Source: Mytilus trossulus (taxonomy: Eukaryota; Mollusca; Bivalvia; Mytilida; Mytilidae). Taken from it: a stretch of DNA of 64,000 nt. This document shows, one piece after another, positions 11,044 through 23,735 of the stretch. The stretch lies in the NCBI RefSeq assembly GCF_036588685.1, contig NC_086374.1, positions 74,026,457 to 74,090,456 on the forward strand, written 5' to 3'. Under the pieces are notes generated by a model. That model was not told where the DNA came from. It searched no databases and was given only the letters and a program-made list of their open reading frames with translations. The translations under genes and the position numbers were made by a program. Every line of letters begins with the position of its first letter. Position 1 is the first letter of the stretch.

Positions 11044-14000
11044 TTATTTATTATTTCTGTAAGATGATAAGAAGTAGCTTGTCGCGTTTGACCTTTCACC
11101 AAATGCATATTGTCTTTTCGTTAAAAAAGAATGACTTCCACTGAAACCATTTCGATAAAAGCCAAGATATTTGATTTTTGGATAAAAGTATATATTTAAA
11201 GATATAAATTCTGTGATCTTGGAATTTCATGACAGTTCCCATTCTCAGAAAAATAGACAAACTGTACACTCGTAGACTCAGCCTTTAGACCTTACTTATT
11301 ATTATATTAATAGGTTTTCTTCGACAGTGGGGGCGAATGCATCAACGAGTTCTTGACATGGACAATACAATATACTGATGATGACTTTAATCTCAATGCT
11401 TCAACATACGAGTAGTACAATTTTTTACAAAAGTGTTCATTTATCCTACTACACCTTGGCCCGAAATTGACTGACTGAAAAATAAATATGCATGTTAAAG
11501 TTTATGCAAATATATTAAACATGAAATTCAATATTAAAAACAGAATGTTTATGGACATTCAAGTGCTTCTGTTTGTAAACCGTGTGTTGATTTTTTATAT
11601 TAAATACCCCTTATAGTCGTTGTTTTTTTTGTTTTTTTTAACACTATAGATTATTCAGAAAACACATTGTCCTGAAACAAACGCAAGTCATCAAGGTAAA
11701 TCTGCTCTTTTGCTAATACGTCTTCAGAAATCTTAGTAATATAATCCATATATTGACCAATTCCCACTGCTGGTTTACGTTTCGTCCGCGAGGGTGTCAT
11801 CAGCCCAGTAGTAAAAAAACGAAGGATTTTCTTATCTCAGGAATAGATTACCTTAGCCATATTTGGCACAACCTTTTGGAATTTTGGGTCCTCAATGCTC
11901 TTAAACTTTGTACTTGTTTTGGCTTTATAACTTGTTTAATCTGAGCGTCAGTGATGAATCTTATGTAGATGAAACGCGCGTCTGGCGTATTAAAGTATAA
12001 TCCTTGTATTTTTGATAACTATTGTATTGAAATGAAAATCTTGACGTTGGTGTGTTACTTTGTCTGTAAATTTATTGTTTATGAAATAAGGATTTTTTTC
12101 CCCTTTCTTAGGTATAGTTTACCTTATCCTTATTTGGCAAAACTTTTTATTCGATCTTCCGGGTTGTTATGCTTTTCAGCTGCGTATTTGAATTAGGCCT
12201 TCTAACTGATTTGATTCGAACATCACTGACGAATCATATGTAGACGAAACGCCAGTCTGGCGTACTAAATTATAATCCTGGTACCTTTGATAAGAAGACG
12301 AAACGGTCGTTTGGTATACATACTCATTGGCCTGTTATCATTGTTGACAGCTTCATAGATGTCGTTTAATTTTCTTGTACCGATTGTCTCGTTGGGTTTG
12401 AAATTGAAATTAAAAAGAATGAAACTCAGATATTACCTCTTCTCGCAAATAAAATACTCATGCCGTGTGCACGTATAATCATTCCATTTGAATCCTTCAT
12501 TCGAATTTATATGCATGCAGTTTTCTACTCTATTACTTGGTTCACCAGGGGACCAGTCAGTAAACGTGAACTTTTGTCCACTACCACCCCAATACCAATA
12601 TTTATGAGTCAGGTCTTCTTTGCCTCCGGTCCAGTATCCTTAAATGGAAGACCAATTAATTTTACAGTTATATTTTCAGATTTTCACAGTGCTGCAATTT
12701 TTTAAAGCATTATTTGATTATGAAATATTTAGACTTTAGCATCACTGCAAAACCATTTATTTTTTACATGCGCATCTTTGCGAATAAAAACCTCAAAAGG
12801 TAAGAAAATAAGCTCACTATACGGTATTTATTTATTTTTATTGTTGAAGACCGTTCGGTTGCCATAATTGCTTACAGCCACTGTAGTTGAACTTTAGCCT
12901 TAATATCACATCTCCTCATCTTTATACTTGTATATCAACTTCATGAATCGAAATAAAACAATCATAGTTTTATATTACTATAACCATTAAGGTAGCAAGG
13001 TAAGGACAATATTCGTTATGAATGTTCTCATGTTAAAACATGCACATATGTAAAAGAATTTTTACCATATAGGTATTTCCCGTGCGCTGTACGGTTTGGG
13101 TGATAGTTCTGTTTTGACGTTTGTTCAATGAAACTGTTTTCCTCCCTCGTTGTTATTTCAGTCAAGTAACCTCCGAATTCTTGGCAATAATCCTAAATAC
13201 AATATCCAATATAGTATCGAAGTGTACCATTTTTCAATGAATTAATGTATTACCAATGCTATTTTCAAAAAGTATATACTTCGTAATTCTCATGTGATGT
13301 AATGAATATGCGTAAAATCATTATGAAAGTATAATAACTCTTCAAAGTTGAAATTCAAGTTAACAATATGAATAAACAAGGTATACGAAAACCATACAAG
13401 AACTTAGAAGACAAACACTAATCAAGAAGTAAACATGCAGTCACAACATATAAAACAATACAAAGATGTCCGGTTCTAAATCGCTCAAAGACAAAGAGAA
13501 ATTATGAGATAATCAAACAAAATAGAATACCAGTATCTCCTAATTAAACAAAACTTAAAGTTGAAACATCAGATAACCACATACGAGGCTCAATTGTCTT
13601 TACGACATGACGTGTAATGTTTAGTTAGTTTTTATATTACCAAATCAGCTTCAACTATGTAAAGTTGCAAAATTGATTTGTAAACCAGTAGTTATGAGAT
13701 TCATCAAAGATAACGATGGTAAAAGTTTTTTTTATGAATGAGTCCTTATACTCATTAGTATCTCTTACGTTTTGAATTTCCTGAGGTTTCTCAAAATCCA
13801 GTTCAGAAAGAGATGCATTTTAATAAAATGATACATGTGGACCAGGATTTGCTTACACATTTTATATAGGCCATGCATAATATGCAAACATTGTTTGGTA
13901 CTATTATTTAGTATTATTGAAACAGTTATAGCTATCCGTAAGACTAAATGTTGCTTCCTAATAAACAGATAAAATTATTTTAGTCTTACCTGTGCGCCAT

Positions 14001-15118
14001 CCCATGAAAGGACTTCTTTGCTAAATAAATAACAATTGCTGTTGTGTGTGTGCCATTCTGGAGGGCAAATGGAACAAACTACGCCTGTCAGTAAAAACAA
14101 AGAACGAAACATTATATCTTTACCATCTTTTGTAAACAAATAGAGAAAAAAAAGAAATCACAAACAACCACAATAACAAAATAAATCCAAATCAACAATC
14201 ACAAAAATTAACAAGAAAACAAGAAGCCTTTTTGATTGTAAATATTGACGTATAAATAAAACAAAATATAACAGAAAATTACAAAAAAATATTACATTGG
14301 ACAGTACAACCCTTCTCAAAATAGAAAACAAAAGACAACAACACCGAAAGACAAATAGTCCAGAAACCTGAATTTGTACGGGCTCAGAATAAGGGAGATT
14401 AAATCAGAGACGATTGACACCGTCAGTTCCTAGAATCTATACTTCCAGACCATCAAATATTATTGTTGAAGTTGATATGGAATATTTAACAACAAGGTCT
14501 TGGTATCTTCCATTAACTTTATTTATAGAAAAAGGAAGAGACATTCTTTGACATAATCCTAGTTTATCCATTTTGTGCCTGGACACTAGTGACTTTTTTT
14601 TTATAAAGTCTGAGAAGCAACTGCAAGCTCTTGAATACTGAATGCGCTCGAAAAAGTATTTCACAAATGCAGGCGCAGTTGGTATATAATTGCTACGTAC
14701 GTATGTGGAAACTTGAAAATTAAAATGGTCTAGCTTGTCATAGATTCTGGTACCAAGTTGACCATTTATGACAAAATTGAGGTAAAATAAACAATAATTG
14801 AACGTCAGCCTCATTAGAACATATCAAATAATTTATAAAAAATAATATTTCAGAAATATTTAAAAACAGAAAATAGAACCAAAACAACAAAAGACCAACT
14901 GCTCTTTTCTTACGTTGAACACACTTTTTTCTAGTGAAAACAGTTGTAGAACAACAATATAAATATGTTACTTATATAACGATCCGGGTTCATTTGTCAA
15001 AACCACAGCTATAAACGTAAATATGTCATTCATGAATATACTTATCCTACTTTAATTTATGTTATAGAATAAAAACAAACTAACCTAATGTAATGTAAAG
15101 TAATGCAACAATCCACAT
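11044..15118 (-). CDS. C-type lectin copy 2 (five exons, intact)
   Basis: Secreted single-domain C-type lectin of 156 residues. Minus-strand coding exons: 15085-15118 (signal start MWIVALLYITL), 13990-14084, 13066-13192, 12437-12638 and 11044-11056. They sum to 471 nt, divisible by three, with GT-AG borders throughout. The domain runs from CPPEWHTHNSNCY through WDGAQDYCQEFGGYLTEIT, YWTGG and GEPS (about residues 117-120) to WNDYTC and EYFICEKR. The EPS in place of EPN/QPD may change sugar preference (inference). The short last exon ends in a stop overlapping AATAAA. The 127-bp middle exon has the same length as in copy 1, and flanking non-coding sequence (10840-11070 against 160-410; the 5' leaders) is also related, so the pair arose by tandem duplication. 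A reverse-transcriptase fragment lies in intron 1. I do not know the paralogue name. Confidence 0.9.
11840..12015 (+). mobile_element. SINE copy
   Basis: Full 3' region from TCAGGAATAGATTACCTTAG through GCGTCAGTGATGAATC to ACGCGCGTCTGGCGTATT, with an ATAATCCTTGTATTTTTGATAA end. It lies upstream, on the plus strand, of lectin copy 2 exon 4, within that gene's last intron. Confidence 0.7.
12105..12295 (+). mobile_element. SINE copy, adjacent to the previous one
   Basis: Diverged copy ending GACGAAACGCCAGTCTGGCG ... TAATCCTGGTACCTTTGATAA. With 11840-12015 it forms a same-orientation pair in the last intron of lectin copy 2. Confidence 0.65.
13200..13980. other. Intron of lectin copy 2, nothing else seen
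   Basis: AT-rich intron between the second and third exons of the minus-strand gene. No repeat family from this window was recognised in it. Confidence 0.4.
14430..14835 (-). pseudogene. Penelope-like reverse transcriptase C-terminal fragment
   Basis: The minus-strand frame reads INGQLGTRIYDKLDHFNFQV followed by SNYIPTAPAFVKYF, RIQYSRACS and KVNGRYQDLVVKYSIS. The YDKRDDF-like block followed by IPxxPxYxxYxSQ/ERxxxxxR is what I recall from Penelope-like elements after the catalytic core, and is shared in outline with 24372-24930. No catalytic motifs are present. It is truncated and lies in intron 1 of lectin copy 2. Confidence 0.5.
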
Positions 15119-15559
15119 GTCAATAGTTTGTTGTCTAAGTTGCTTATCTATATTTGTACAATGCTTATCTCATATGGACAGGCAAATTTAATGCGTTCGA
15201 TCATATCAACAAAAACAGACAAATGTTTGATAGAATGTCACTGTGTCCAAACTACTCCGCCAAACAATATTTCGAGTGTTAAATATCGAATTTCGAGAAA
15301 CGAACCACTAAAGCATAACTGATGGAAGTTTATGTGTTGATGGTTGTCAGAAATATCTCCCGTTTATACATTTATACATGCTATTTATACGTCGTTATGA
15401 CTTCGGAGATACAAACTGAACAACCAGTTAACAATATAAAATATAAATCAAGACCTTGTACAATGCCGAAATAAACAAACCCCATCACATAGTCATGTTA
15501 ACTGTATTTTGAATACTCACCATAATTTGATATACCGATGAGAAACAGGTTGATTATAA

Positions 15560-16550
15560 AAAGTTGTCTTGATATAAAATCACAATATCATAAACTACAT
15601 TGGTTTCTTTTAGAACCTTCTTATTTTTCAAATATGCTAAATAGAATGTATATATAACATATTTCATTTGAATAGTAATCGTTGCAAAACATATACAGGA
15701 TATATACACATTGTACAAACTAAACAAATATATATCATTTATATTTTTCCATTTGTAGCAGATATCAGTTCACATAAATGGTGTAAGTATACAAAAGTGA
15801 TTTAATTAAAAGACAACCACTGGGTCACTTTTCTGCCTTATCTAGAAATTTCACATTTCATTTTCATCCAGAAATATCGGTCGACCAGATTTGGGGTTAG
15901 AGCAACCTAAATACTGATATGATGGCGTACCGAGTATTTTGCAACTCAACTCATCAGGACATCCAATGTGCATCTTGAAGAGAGGGGAAGATAAACTTTA
16001 AATATCTGAGCTGAGTCACTATGTTGCAATCAATTTATTATACAAAATAATGAAGTCAAATGAATAAGTAATCATAGATTATTTAACAATTAAGAACATT
16101 ATAATATTGCAAGTGTAAAGTTAATGCCATTTGAAAAATTAAATGAACATTTCTTAGTGTTGATGAAACTTCTACCCAAACTAGTAAGGTTGCATAACAC
16201 GTTCCTATTCATTCAAAGCATGGTACTTATTCAATTATTGAAGTTAAACATAAACAGTTATAAATACATTATTTGTACATGTTTGGTAGAGTCATTCTGT
16301 CAGACTTTCGAGTACCGAGATACATTATATCAATGAATGTTACATTGATTAACACGTCAAAAATCGCACTGAACAATACAGTGGGAGGGTTTAAGCATAC
16401 AAATTAAGTTTTACCTCACTCTTTATTCAGATGGTTGTTGTAAGTTGTTTCCTAATGTTATGGAATTGGTTGTCATTTTGGATTATGGAGAAATTGATGA
16501 TGATCTCTGATATTGTATTATTTCGTTGTAATTTCTTTTTACTAGTTAGA
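15560..16550. other. Intergenic, no gene seen
   Basis: Between lectin copy 2 and the first novel membrane-protein gene. AT-rich, with short chance reading frames only. A donor-like ATTATG|GTGAGT on the minus strand near 15520 could belong to an upstream leader exon of lectin copy 2, but this is weak. Confidence 0.35.
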
Positions 16551-16554
16551 TAGA

Positions 16555-16830
16555 AGATGTGGTATGAGTGCCAATGAGACAACTCTCTATCCAAGTCAAA
16601 ATTTGTAAAAGTAAACCATTTTAGGTCATAGTACGGTCTTCAACACGAAGCCTTGCCTCAAACCGAACAGCAAGCTATAAAGGCCCCCCAAAATTACTAT
16701 TGTTAAACCAATCAAACGTGAATACCAACGGTCAACTCTATATAAAAAACGAGAAACGACAAATACTGATGAACCACATCAACAAACGACAACTTATGAA
16801 CGTACTAGACATATAGAGAACTTGTCGCAA
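16555..16830 (+). repeat. CAAGCTATAAAGGGC-family repeat
   Basis: Opens GATGTGGTATGAGTGCCAAT, then CGGTCTTCAACACGAAGCC, AACAGCAAGCTATAAAGGCC and CATCAACAAACGACAACTTA. It resembles the GCCAATGAGACA family at its 5' end but differs afterwards. Confidence 0.6.
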
Positions 16831-17250
16831 TATAAAACAATTTCGGATGTCATTGTTTTTTTTTAATTTTAATATTCAACGGTTTGACTCTGCCAAATCT
16901 CTCGTATTTTGTGTGGTGTTTTGCTTTCTTCTTGTCTTTTTGTCTTTTAGTCTATTTTAGTTTTTGGTCATGTTGTTGCCTTTCGTCCATCGAGTTTTGT
17001 TACTTTGTCTATAATATTTGATAGTTCTTTTATTTAAATAACTTCAACTAACGAATCTGTGCTGCGAAGAGTTAATTAAAATTTTCAGTAAGCGTAGTTC
17101 AAATACTTCTAACTTTTTGTTATCTGCATCGGGGTAGGTATTTAATAGGTGAACAATAACAGGAAATCAACACAAAAGGGGTTGATTCAGAACTTCTTTT
17201 TTTTTTATAGTTTAAACAATATCTTAATCTAGGTTGGTTTTTGTGTGTAT

Positions 17251-17273
17251 GTGGGGGGCGGGGGGGGGGGGGG
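17251..17273 (+). repeat. Poly-G tract
   Basis: A run of G interrupted by one C (17251-17273). It can form a G-quadruplex and is a likely place for sequencing length error. Confidence 0.7.
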
Positions 17274-17673
17274 AGTTGCCTTATTGTTTCATTAACGTTT
17301 TCTACATGTTTGAATTCATTCTTACATAAACTCAACATAAATTTCAGGGTTAAAATTGTAAAATTGGGTACGCTAGATTCACGTTTCGTCTACAAAAGAC
17401 CTACCAGTGACGCTGGAATCGCACAAATATGAAAGGTCAAGTAAATTAAAAAGTTGAAGTAACGGGAGAGGTTTGCAGTACTTTACAAAATAATTTTCAC
17501 ATGCTCTACGTTTTGTAAACGTTGAACAATCTCGAATTAATCATAAAATATAACTTCCTAGTTTAAATGATAACGATTTAAATAAGTATATAATTAGATA
17601 TTGGAAAAGGAAATTTCTGTTGGTTATATTCCGGATTACCTGTATCTAAAAATAGTCGGAATCCTCTATTAGG

Positions 17674-17683
17674 TATATATATA
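17674..17683 (+). promoter_or_regulatory. TATA-like element upstream of the first novel membrane-protein gene
   Basis: TATATATATA about 93 bp before the ATG at 17776. A splice-acceptor-like TTTCTTACATTGCAG just before the ATG leaves open a separate leader exon, in which case this would not be the promoter. Confidence 0.3.
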
Positions 17684-17775
17684 TGAAGACAAGTAATATT
17701 TTCTTTCTAGATCATTATACACAGAAATGAAAGTACACATTCACGTTTGTTTCTTACATTGCAGGATACCTTAAT

Positions 17776-19958
17776 ATGGTAAGAAAGGGCAAAAAACCAC
17801 AAAAACGAGATAATTCAAAGGACAATAGTGATACACTTATCACTGACGAAACGTCGACTAAAAATGAAAAGTCAGACGGTTCAACATGTTTAAGAGAAAA
17901 ATTCAATGGCACAAACGAGTTGCAGACAAAACAGACATGCTGTTGTTTTACATGTGGGTGTTTAGTTGCTACACTTTTAGTGTCTCTCATCATAAGCATT
18001 GCATTTCCAGTAAACTGTGATACTAAGGTAAGAAACATACATTATACATATATTAACTTTTATAAATCTTTTAAATCAATATTATTAAGGGAAAATACGA
18101 GGCTTTTTTTCTGATAAAAAGAAACGCCATAGATCTATCAGGGTTATTTCAAATTTTCAAAAGAGAGTCGAAAGATACCATAGGAAAATTTAAATGCATA
18201 AGTCGAAAATAAACTGACAACTGTTAAAATAGGAAAAAAAACAAAAACAAAAAACAATAGTTCCTAAAAATCCAACAAAGAAAACAAAAGACGGAGTATC
18301 ACGAAACTATCCCTAAACCGGTTACGATCTTAGGTGGGCCTGAAAAAATAGCAGATCCTACTCCACATGTGGCACATATCGTGTTGCTCGTATAAGTACC
18401 TAACCGGTAATGCGTAAAATTCAAATTTGTCACATTCGCGAAAATGTGACGGGATTGTAGTAAAAGTGTGTAATAGCTTCGTTAAAATTTTTATCCTTAG
18501 AAAAATATTTATACAATTTTCAACTTTAAACGATTCAATAAAACATGACTGGTTAGTTTTATCGGCATGCTACTCTGCCCAAGGTATACATGTATATTTA
18601 GTTCTATTATGAGTATAGTCTAATATCATCAAGTTATAACAGTTTGGCTAAATGAAATTCTTTAAATGTAATCTATATTCTTGTAGGATACTAATTGCAA
18701 TGCTAATGCTACCAGTGCCAACAATAAACCCCATCATTCCAATCGTGCAGAAAACTCAAAGATGCAGGAGTACAATGCATTACACCCAGAACGTAAGTGT
18801 TTCGAACGGTATCTGTTTACTATTTGTTGAAGCACAATTTCACTGCATTTTCATTTATTGTAAGTCAAAGCTAACTCAGGTAGGTGGCAATATTATTTGG
18901 TCATACATTATCAACACTAAAGTCATATTGATAAAAGGCTATTTCTTAATCAAATTACTCAATCCAATCGTTTGCTGTGCTTTTGATTTCGCCATTTAAT
19001 AAGGGACTTATCGTTTTGAATTTTCCTCGGAGTTCGGTCTTTTTGTGATTTTGCTTTTTACAAAAGAATTAGATAAATTGATATCAGAATCAGGTTTGAT
19101 AGTTTACAAAAATGGCGGTTCACACCAAAGGGATATTCAAACTTGTCAAACAGACAATGCAAATGCAAAAAAAGCAAAAAAAACAACAAAAAACAACAAC
19201 AATATACAAAACACAACATCGAAAACTATAGACTGAGCAAGATTAACCCTACAAAAAACAGGGAATGATTTCATGTGCTCCGGAAGGCCTGGCAGATTCT
19301 GCTCCACATGTGACATAATTACCAAAACTAGGTGATAAGTATTCGGTAGGTCACATTTTAGAAAAAGAGGAGTGGATTGTAGTTTTCTTTTTATTGACAA
19401 TTGGAACATGTCTGGTGAATTAACGAAATATTATATTTTCTAAATGCACTTGAGGAAATAGTTATGATAAAAAACATAAGCAGTAGATATTGAAAAACAA
19501 AATTAAATTAACAACACACAAAATGATGCTATCCTTTGGTGCCTTTTTTGTTTAATGGAAACTATAAGTTCTGGAGTATTTGTTTTTCGACAAGTATAAA
19601 ATGATACTCTTTTTCTTTTATAGCTTTTTGCCAGTTTCCGTTTCCACGAAGTCAAGTGAGCTTCATGAAGTGTTTTCTTCCCTTTAAAGGGGAATACACT
19701 TTAAAATGTGATTGTGATGTTGGAGAAGTCAAACGAATTTGCTCCTTAAATGAAACTGAATATCACTTTAAGTTTGATTGTGCCGGAACTGATGGAAATT
19801 GTTCCCCTGTCTGCTTTGAGAACTGTACACAATATTCCATTACTATACATACGCCTAGCATCTTGTTACTAGAAATAAGTGATAGTTGTTTAAAAGAAGA
19901 TGGTCACATTGCAATTTGGAATGCCTCGATTCTTAAAATAGGTTCGAGTTATAATTAA
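17776..19958 (+). CDS. Novel three-exon type II membrane protein with Cys-rich ectodomain (member A)
   Basis: I do not recognise the family. Exons: 17776-18027 (84 codons, AAG|GTAAGA donor), 18687-18792 (TTCTTGTAG acceptor, GTAAGT donor) and 19624-19958 (stop TAA), giving 230 residues with phases 0 and 1. Exon 1 encodes a charged, Lys/Asp/Ser-rich N-terminus and one hydrophobic segment (about residues 58-77, preceded by a CCC cluster), suggesting a type II topology. Exon 2 is a short Asn-rich stalk with an NAT sequon. Exon 3 is a 110-residue ectodomain with ten cysteines and NET, NCT and NAS sequons, containing FCQFPFPR, MKCFLPFKGEYT and EISDSCLKEDGHIAIWNAS. The same architecture, phases and these motifs recur at 57724-61496, which is the main evidence that the gene is real. 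Function unknown; a surface receptor, ligand or shed effector are all possible. Confidence 0.65.
18160..18460 (+). repeat. Interspersed repeat, lectin-intron family
   Basis: Diverged copy of the 8186-8520 repeat (GAGTCGAAAGATACCATAGG; CAGATCCTACTCCACATGTGG). It lies in intron 1 of the member A gene. Confidence 0.5.
19255..19395 (+). repeat. Interspersed repeat, lectin-intron family, 3' part
   Basis: Contains TCATGTGCTCCGGAAGGCC, CTGCTCCACATGTGACA and TCGGTAGGTCACATTTTAG. It lies in intron 2 of the member A gene. Confidence 0.5.
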
Positions 19959-20497
19959 CCATTTTGAAAATGGATCATAGTGATAGTTTTTGGTTAGAAA
20001 TATTTGCATTCAAAATCATAATTTCTATAAGATCCTGTTTTTTCTGGATTTTCACTACTACTAATACGTACCAGGAGCATAAATATACAAGGCGGTACAA
20101 ACTGTTTATACATAGTAGACTTATATGCAGACTTCGACCATAAAAAGAAATTAAATGTCCATAAAAGATTTTTCGCGATTTACGAAAATTTGTATCCTTG
20201 CTTTTTGATCGTTATTTTGTCACACTGTATGACTGTTTAAAAAAACAGATTTTTTTTTGTTTCTATCTCAATGTTCTACTTTTTTTCTATTATTCAAAAT
20301 CTATTGTATTCTAAAAACATTAATATAATACTTAAGTTGTGCTTTTAAATGTATTTGACATTTTTGTAAAAATTTCATGCATTACTACTTCAAATTTAGT
20401 TTTTGTTCATGATTTTTTTTTTATGTGTGTATATCTTTTGTTATTAAGTCGATTTGAATAGATTATGGGAGCTCATGCATTATGTTTACTGAATAAC

Positions 20498-22150
20498 TAT
20501 GGAACGCCGGAACTGTCTTATAGTGTAAATATTTAATGTGTTATGTCGCTTTGCCTTTACGTCCTGTCATTTCTTCTTTATGTTATGTGCAGATGCCTTT
20601 ATATCCTGACACGGCATCTCTGTGTTATGTCAAATTAGTAATGTATTTTGTCAAACAATTGTATGATATGTCAGTGTTAAACTTTGTTGTGTAAAATATG
20701 CATTACATTATGCTGTAACTACTATATATTCTGTGAATACTTCGTAACTTTATGATCAACAACCTTTACATTCTCTCATATTTTATTTATGTTGTGTCTA
20801 TTCTTCTTTTACGTAAGTCAGTTAATAAGTGCGTCCTGTCTCAAGTGTTACTGTTATGTCAAATGTTCAAAACGTTTTGTTTTGATCCACCTTTATTCTA
20901 TGTAATTCTCATAATATTATAGTCTTTTGGCGTTATGTTGTGTTTATACATATGTATCTCCAGTGAAAAACATAATACATCATGGTATAATTCATATGCG
21001 TTTTGCCGTACAGTTGATACTCTCTGTGAGCATTCATTACGTCATGTGCAAATGCCTTTAACATTATGTGCAAACAACTAATTCGTTTTGTGCAAACCTC
21101 GTTTCCCTCATGTGCAAAAATCGTTCCCCCTATGTGCAAACATCGTTTACCTTATGTGCAAACACCTATTACGTTATGTGCAAATACCTATTACGTTATG
21201 TGCAAATACCTATTAAGTTATGTATAAAAACTACATCAGTATGTGCAAACACTATTACGTTATGTGCAAATAACGCTTACATTATGTGCAAACACCGATT
21301 ACGCTATGTGCAATCGCTTATTACATTATGTCCAAACATCTATTACGTTAGGTGCAAACACCAATTACGTTATGTGCAAACACCTATTACGTTATGTGCA
21401 AACACCTATTACGTTCTGGTAAACGCTTTTTTGACATAGATTAAAACAAAACGCATCAGTGATATACACTTTGAAAATTAAAAATTTTTAGCTTTCTAAA
21501 AAACTCTGAACTACTATTCTTTTTCAAGGTAATATCCATTGGATGCTGAATGTGAAACTGAAGGTAATATGTGTGCATCGGGTTGTTAATTTAGTATTGG
21601 AAATGTAGTATTTTTATATATTGATTAATAAAAAAATGTTAAATAAATATTTAGTTTTTTGTTCTACTTCAAGAGTTTGCGTTATACATCCATTCTTATT
21701 ATATTTTGTTCACTTTACTTGTTGAAAATTAAAATATTTACAAATATAAAGACACGATTCTTGAGGTGTGTCTCTCTGGAGGTGTGCCTAAATTGACAAA
21801 AGTCATAAAATACATTGAATGCATTTTTTAAAACATTGTACAGGAATATTTTGATATAAATGTCCTTGTTCAATTATGTCCATTAAAACATGATAAAACG
21901 CTTTTCTTCGTGTTGTTATGCATTTGATTCCGGATTTTGGAAAACAAATGGGCTGTCCCGGGTAATATTTGATGACGAAAACTGAAGAATAAGCCTTCTT
22001 TTCAACTTTTTTTCGCCTATTTTCATATTTTTTTTTTTTGTTGACGCGAATTGCCATGAAATTACAACCCACTATGATACATTGTTTTGACGGCTAATGG
22101 CGTCTTAATCTGTTACGCCATGCAAATCTGCAAAGTTTCATTGTGGCCCA
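20498..22150 (+). repeat. Left inverted arm of the foldback element
   Basis: Runs from TATGGAACGCCGGAAC to TTGTGGCCCA. It contains many TTATGT-based short motifs, the 22-bp array and an AT-rich inner third. Confidence 0.85.
21036..21425 (+). repeat. 22-bp tandem array (left arm)
   Basis: About 17-18 units of TTATGTGCAAACACCTATTACG with variants. Because the unit is stop-free in one frame, it produces a spurious 123-residue reading frame (YVQTPITLCANTY repeats) that I do not regard as a gene. Confidence 0.9.
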
Positions 22151-22909
22151 TCTCCGCTTTCGAAACTACATTAACGAAAACAACTAAAAAATACGGATAA
22201 ATGATGTCATCAAGTGAGAAAATGATATAGCTAGTTTAATGCTGTTTTTTTTTTTGAAATTATTTTATTTCAAAGGCAAAATCGGTCAAACACAAAAACA
22301 AAAAAAGATCCTATTTTCTTTAATTTGGTGAATAAAATGTCACGTGTTTATTTTTTGCAAAAACGTTGCGTTCAGTCGAAATAAACGAAAACGATGATTA
22401 GATTTGCACTTGATAGTCGACAATAAAAGTCTTATATAATAGACATGTTATTTTTCTAATATTTTCAAAATATCTATATTAATCTCCATTGCATTCGTAC
22501 TTTCCGAGAAAACAATGTTTGAAAATTGGTGACTAGATGTCGCACGCATTAATTTCTTACGGCGATAACTTATAGCCTAAAAGAGGCTTCTTTAAAATTT
22601 ACGGACGAAGAATGTTTCGGATGATGCTCCCAATGTTTCTTTGAAACGATTCGAATATACTACTGTAAAAACTAAGAAAAACTTAAACTTGTCAGAAAAT
22701 GCACTAGACCGGGTTACATGTTGAATTACTTTAGAGAACTTTAAGACAAATTCGTTGGACATCAGTTCCGTGCATAGTGGCAAAATGCACAACTTTAATG
22801 TTTGAAAGAAAACGTATTATCTATAAAATATTAGCACTGTAATATAATTCATGACTATTCGAAAAAGTACGGTTGCACACTTATCTTCAGCGCAACGAGA
22901 TATTTATCT

Positions 22910-23167
22910 GTGTGTCCGTTATTTATCGACATAGAGGTAGACGGAGTAGAAAGTTTGCCGGATATTTCATGTACTATCACTGTATATTATCGGTTCAGTA
23001 TAAGTCACAAATTGTTTTTGAATGTTACTAAACCGACATTTGTTTCAAACACATGTGATGAAATTTTTATTCGAAATTATACTTCAAAACTTCGTGAAAG
23101 GGACATTAGGACGCAGCCGGGAGCTTTTTCGAGTAGACATGATTTTGTTTCGCGGGAACGCAATTAA
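22910..23167 (+). CDS. Exon-like reading frame inside the foldback, unknown
   Basis: I do not recognise it. An open stretch after an acceptor-like CTTATCTTCAG (about 22887) reads with ordinary protein composition: LFIDIEVDGVESLPDISCTI, two cysteines about 38 residues apart, and NVT and NYT sequons. It ends at TAA 23165-23167. No signal peptide, start codon or partner exon was found. It could be a captured exon fragment or chance. Confidence 0.2.
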   Translation: MCPLFIDIEVDGVESLPDISCTITVYYRFSISHKLFLNVTKPTFVSNTCDEIFIRNYTSKLRERDIRTQPGAFSSRHDFVSRERN

Positions 23168-23441
23168 ACAATCTGCGGTAGATTTTTTAAATATTGCGGA
23201 AAACATTTGAACGACACTAAGTTACTGTATTGTAAGCATAAAAGTCTCTATCAAGTTTTTTTTCTTCTTCTTTGAATGATGCTTATTTGACAATTACGTA
23301 CCTGTCATGTTATTCTTGTGAAAACTATTTGTTTGGTACTTACAAAGACTGCATAAATAATTTCAGTTGAAGTATAAGGCCACCATACCGACAACTGTCG
23401 AGAACAACTGAAGTCGTAATTGGGGGTCCCGCAGAATTAAG

Positions 23442-23735
23442 ATGTGGTATGATTGCCAATGAGACAATTAAGTCTCCACAAGAGTCAAAAATAACACAGA
23501 CATTAACAATTATAGGTCACCGTACGGCCTTCAACAATGAGTAAAGCCCATGCCGCATAGTCAGCTATAAATGGCCCCGCAATGACAATGTAAAACAATT
23601 CAAACGGGAAAACTAAGAGCCGTATTTTATTTAAAATGAAAGAAATACAAATACGTAACACTTAAACAACCGACAACCACTGGATTACAGGCTCCAGACT
23701 ACATGGACTATGGACAGGTACATACATACATAAAA
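23442..23735 (+). repeat. GCCAATGAGACA-family repeat
   Basis: Begins GATGTGGTATGATTGCCAAT and runs through GTCACCGTACGGCCTTCAA and ATGGCCCCGCAATGACAAT to CAGGTACATACATACATAA. It abuts the 3' end of the Penelope-like fragment. Confidence 0.7.

Noticed and set aside
18652-18999. 115-codon frame between exons 1 and 3 of member A
   Set aside because: It overlaps the real exon 2 (18687-18792) in a different frame and runs through its donor site.
21068-21439. 123-codon repeat protein, and its counterpart at 27950-28390
   Set aside because: Produced by a stop-free 22-bp tandem array; the period does not respect codons.
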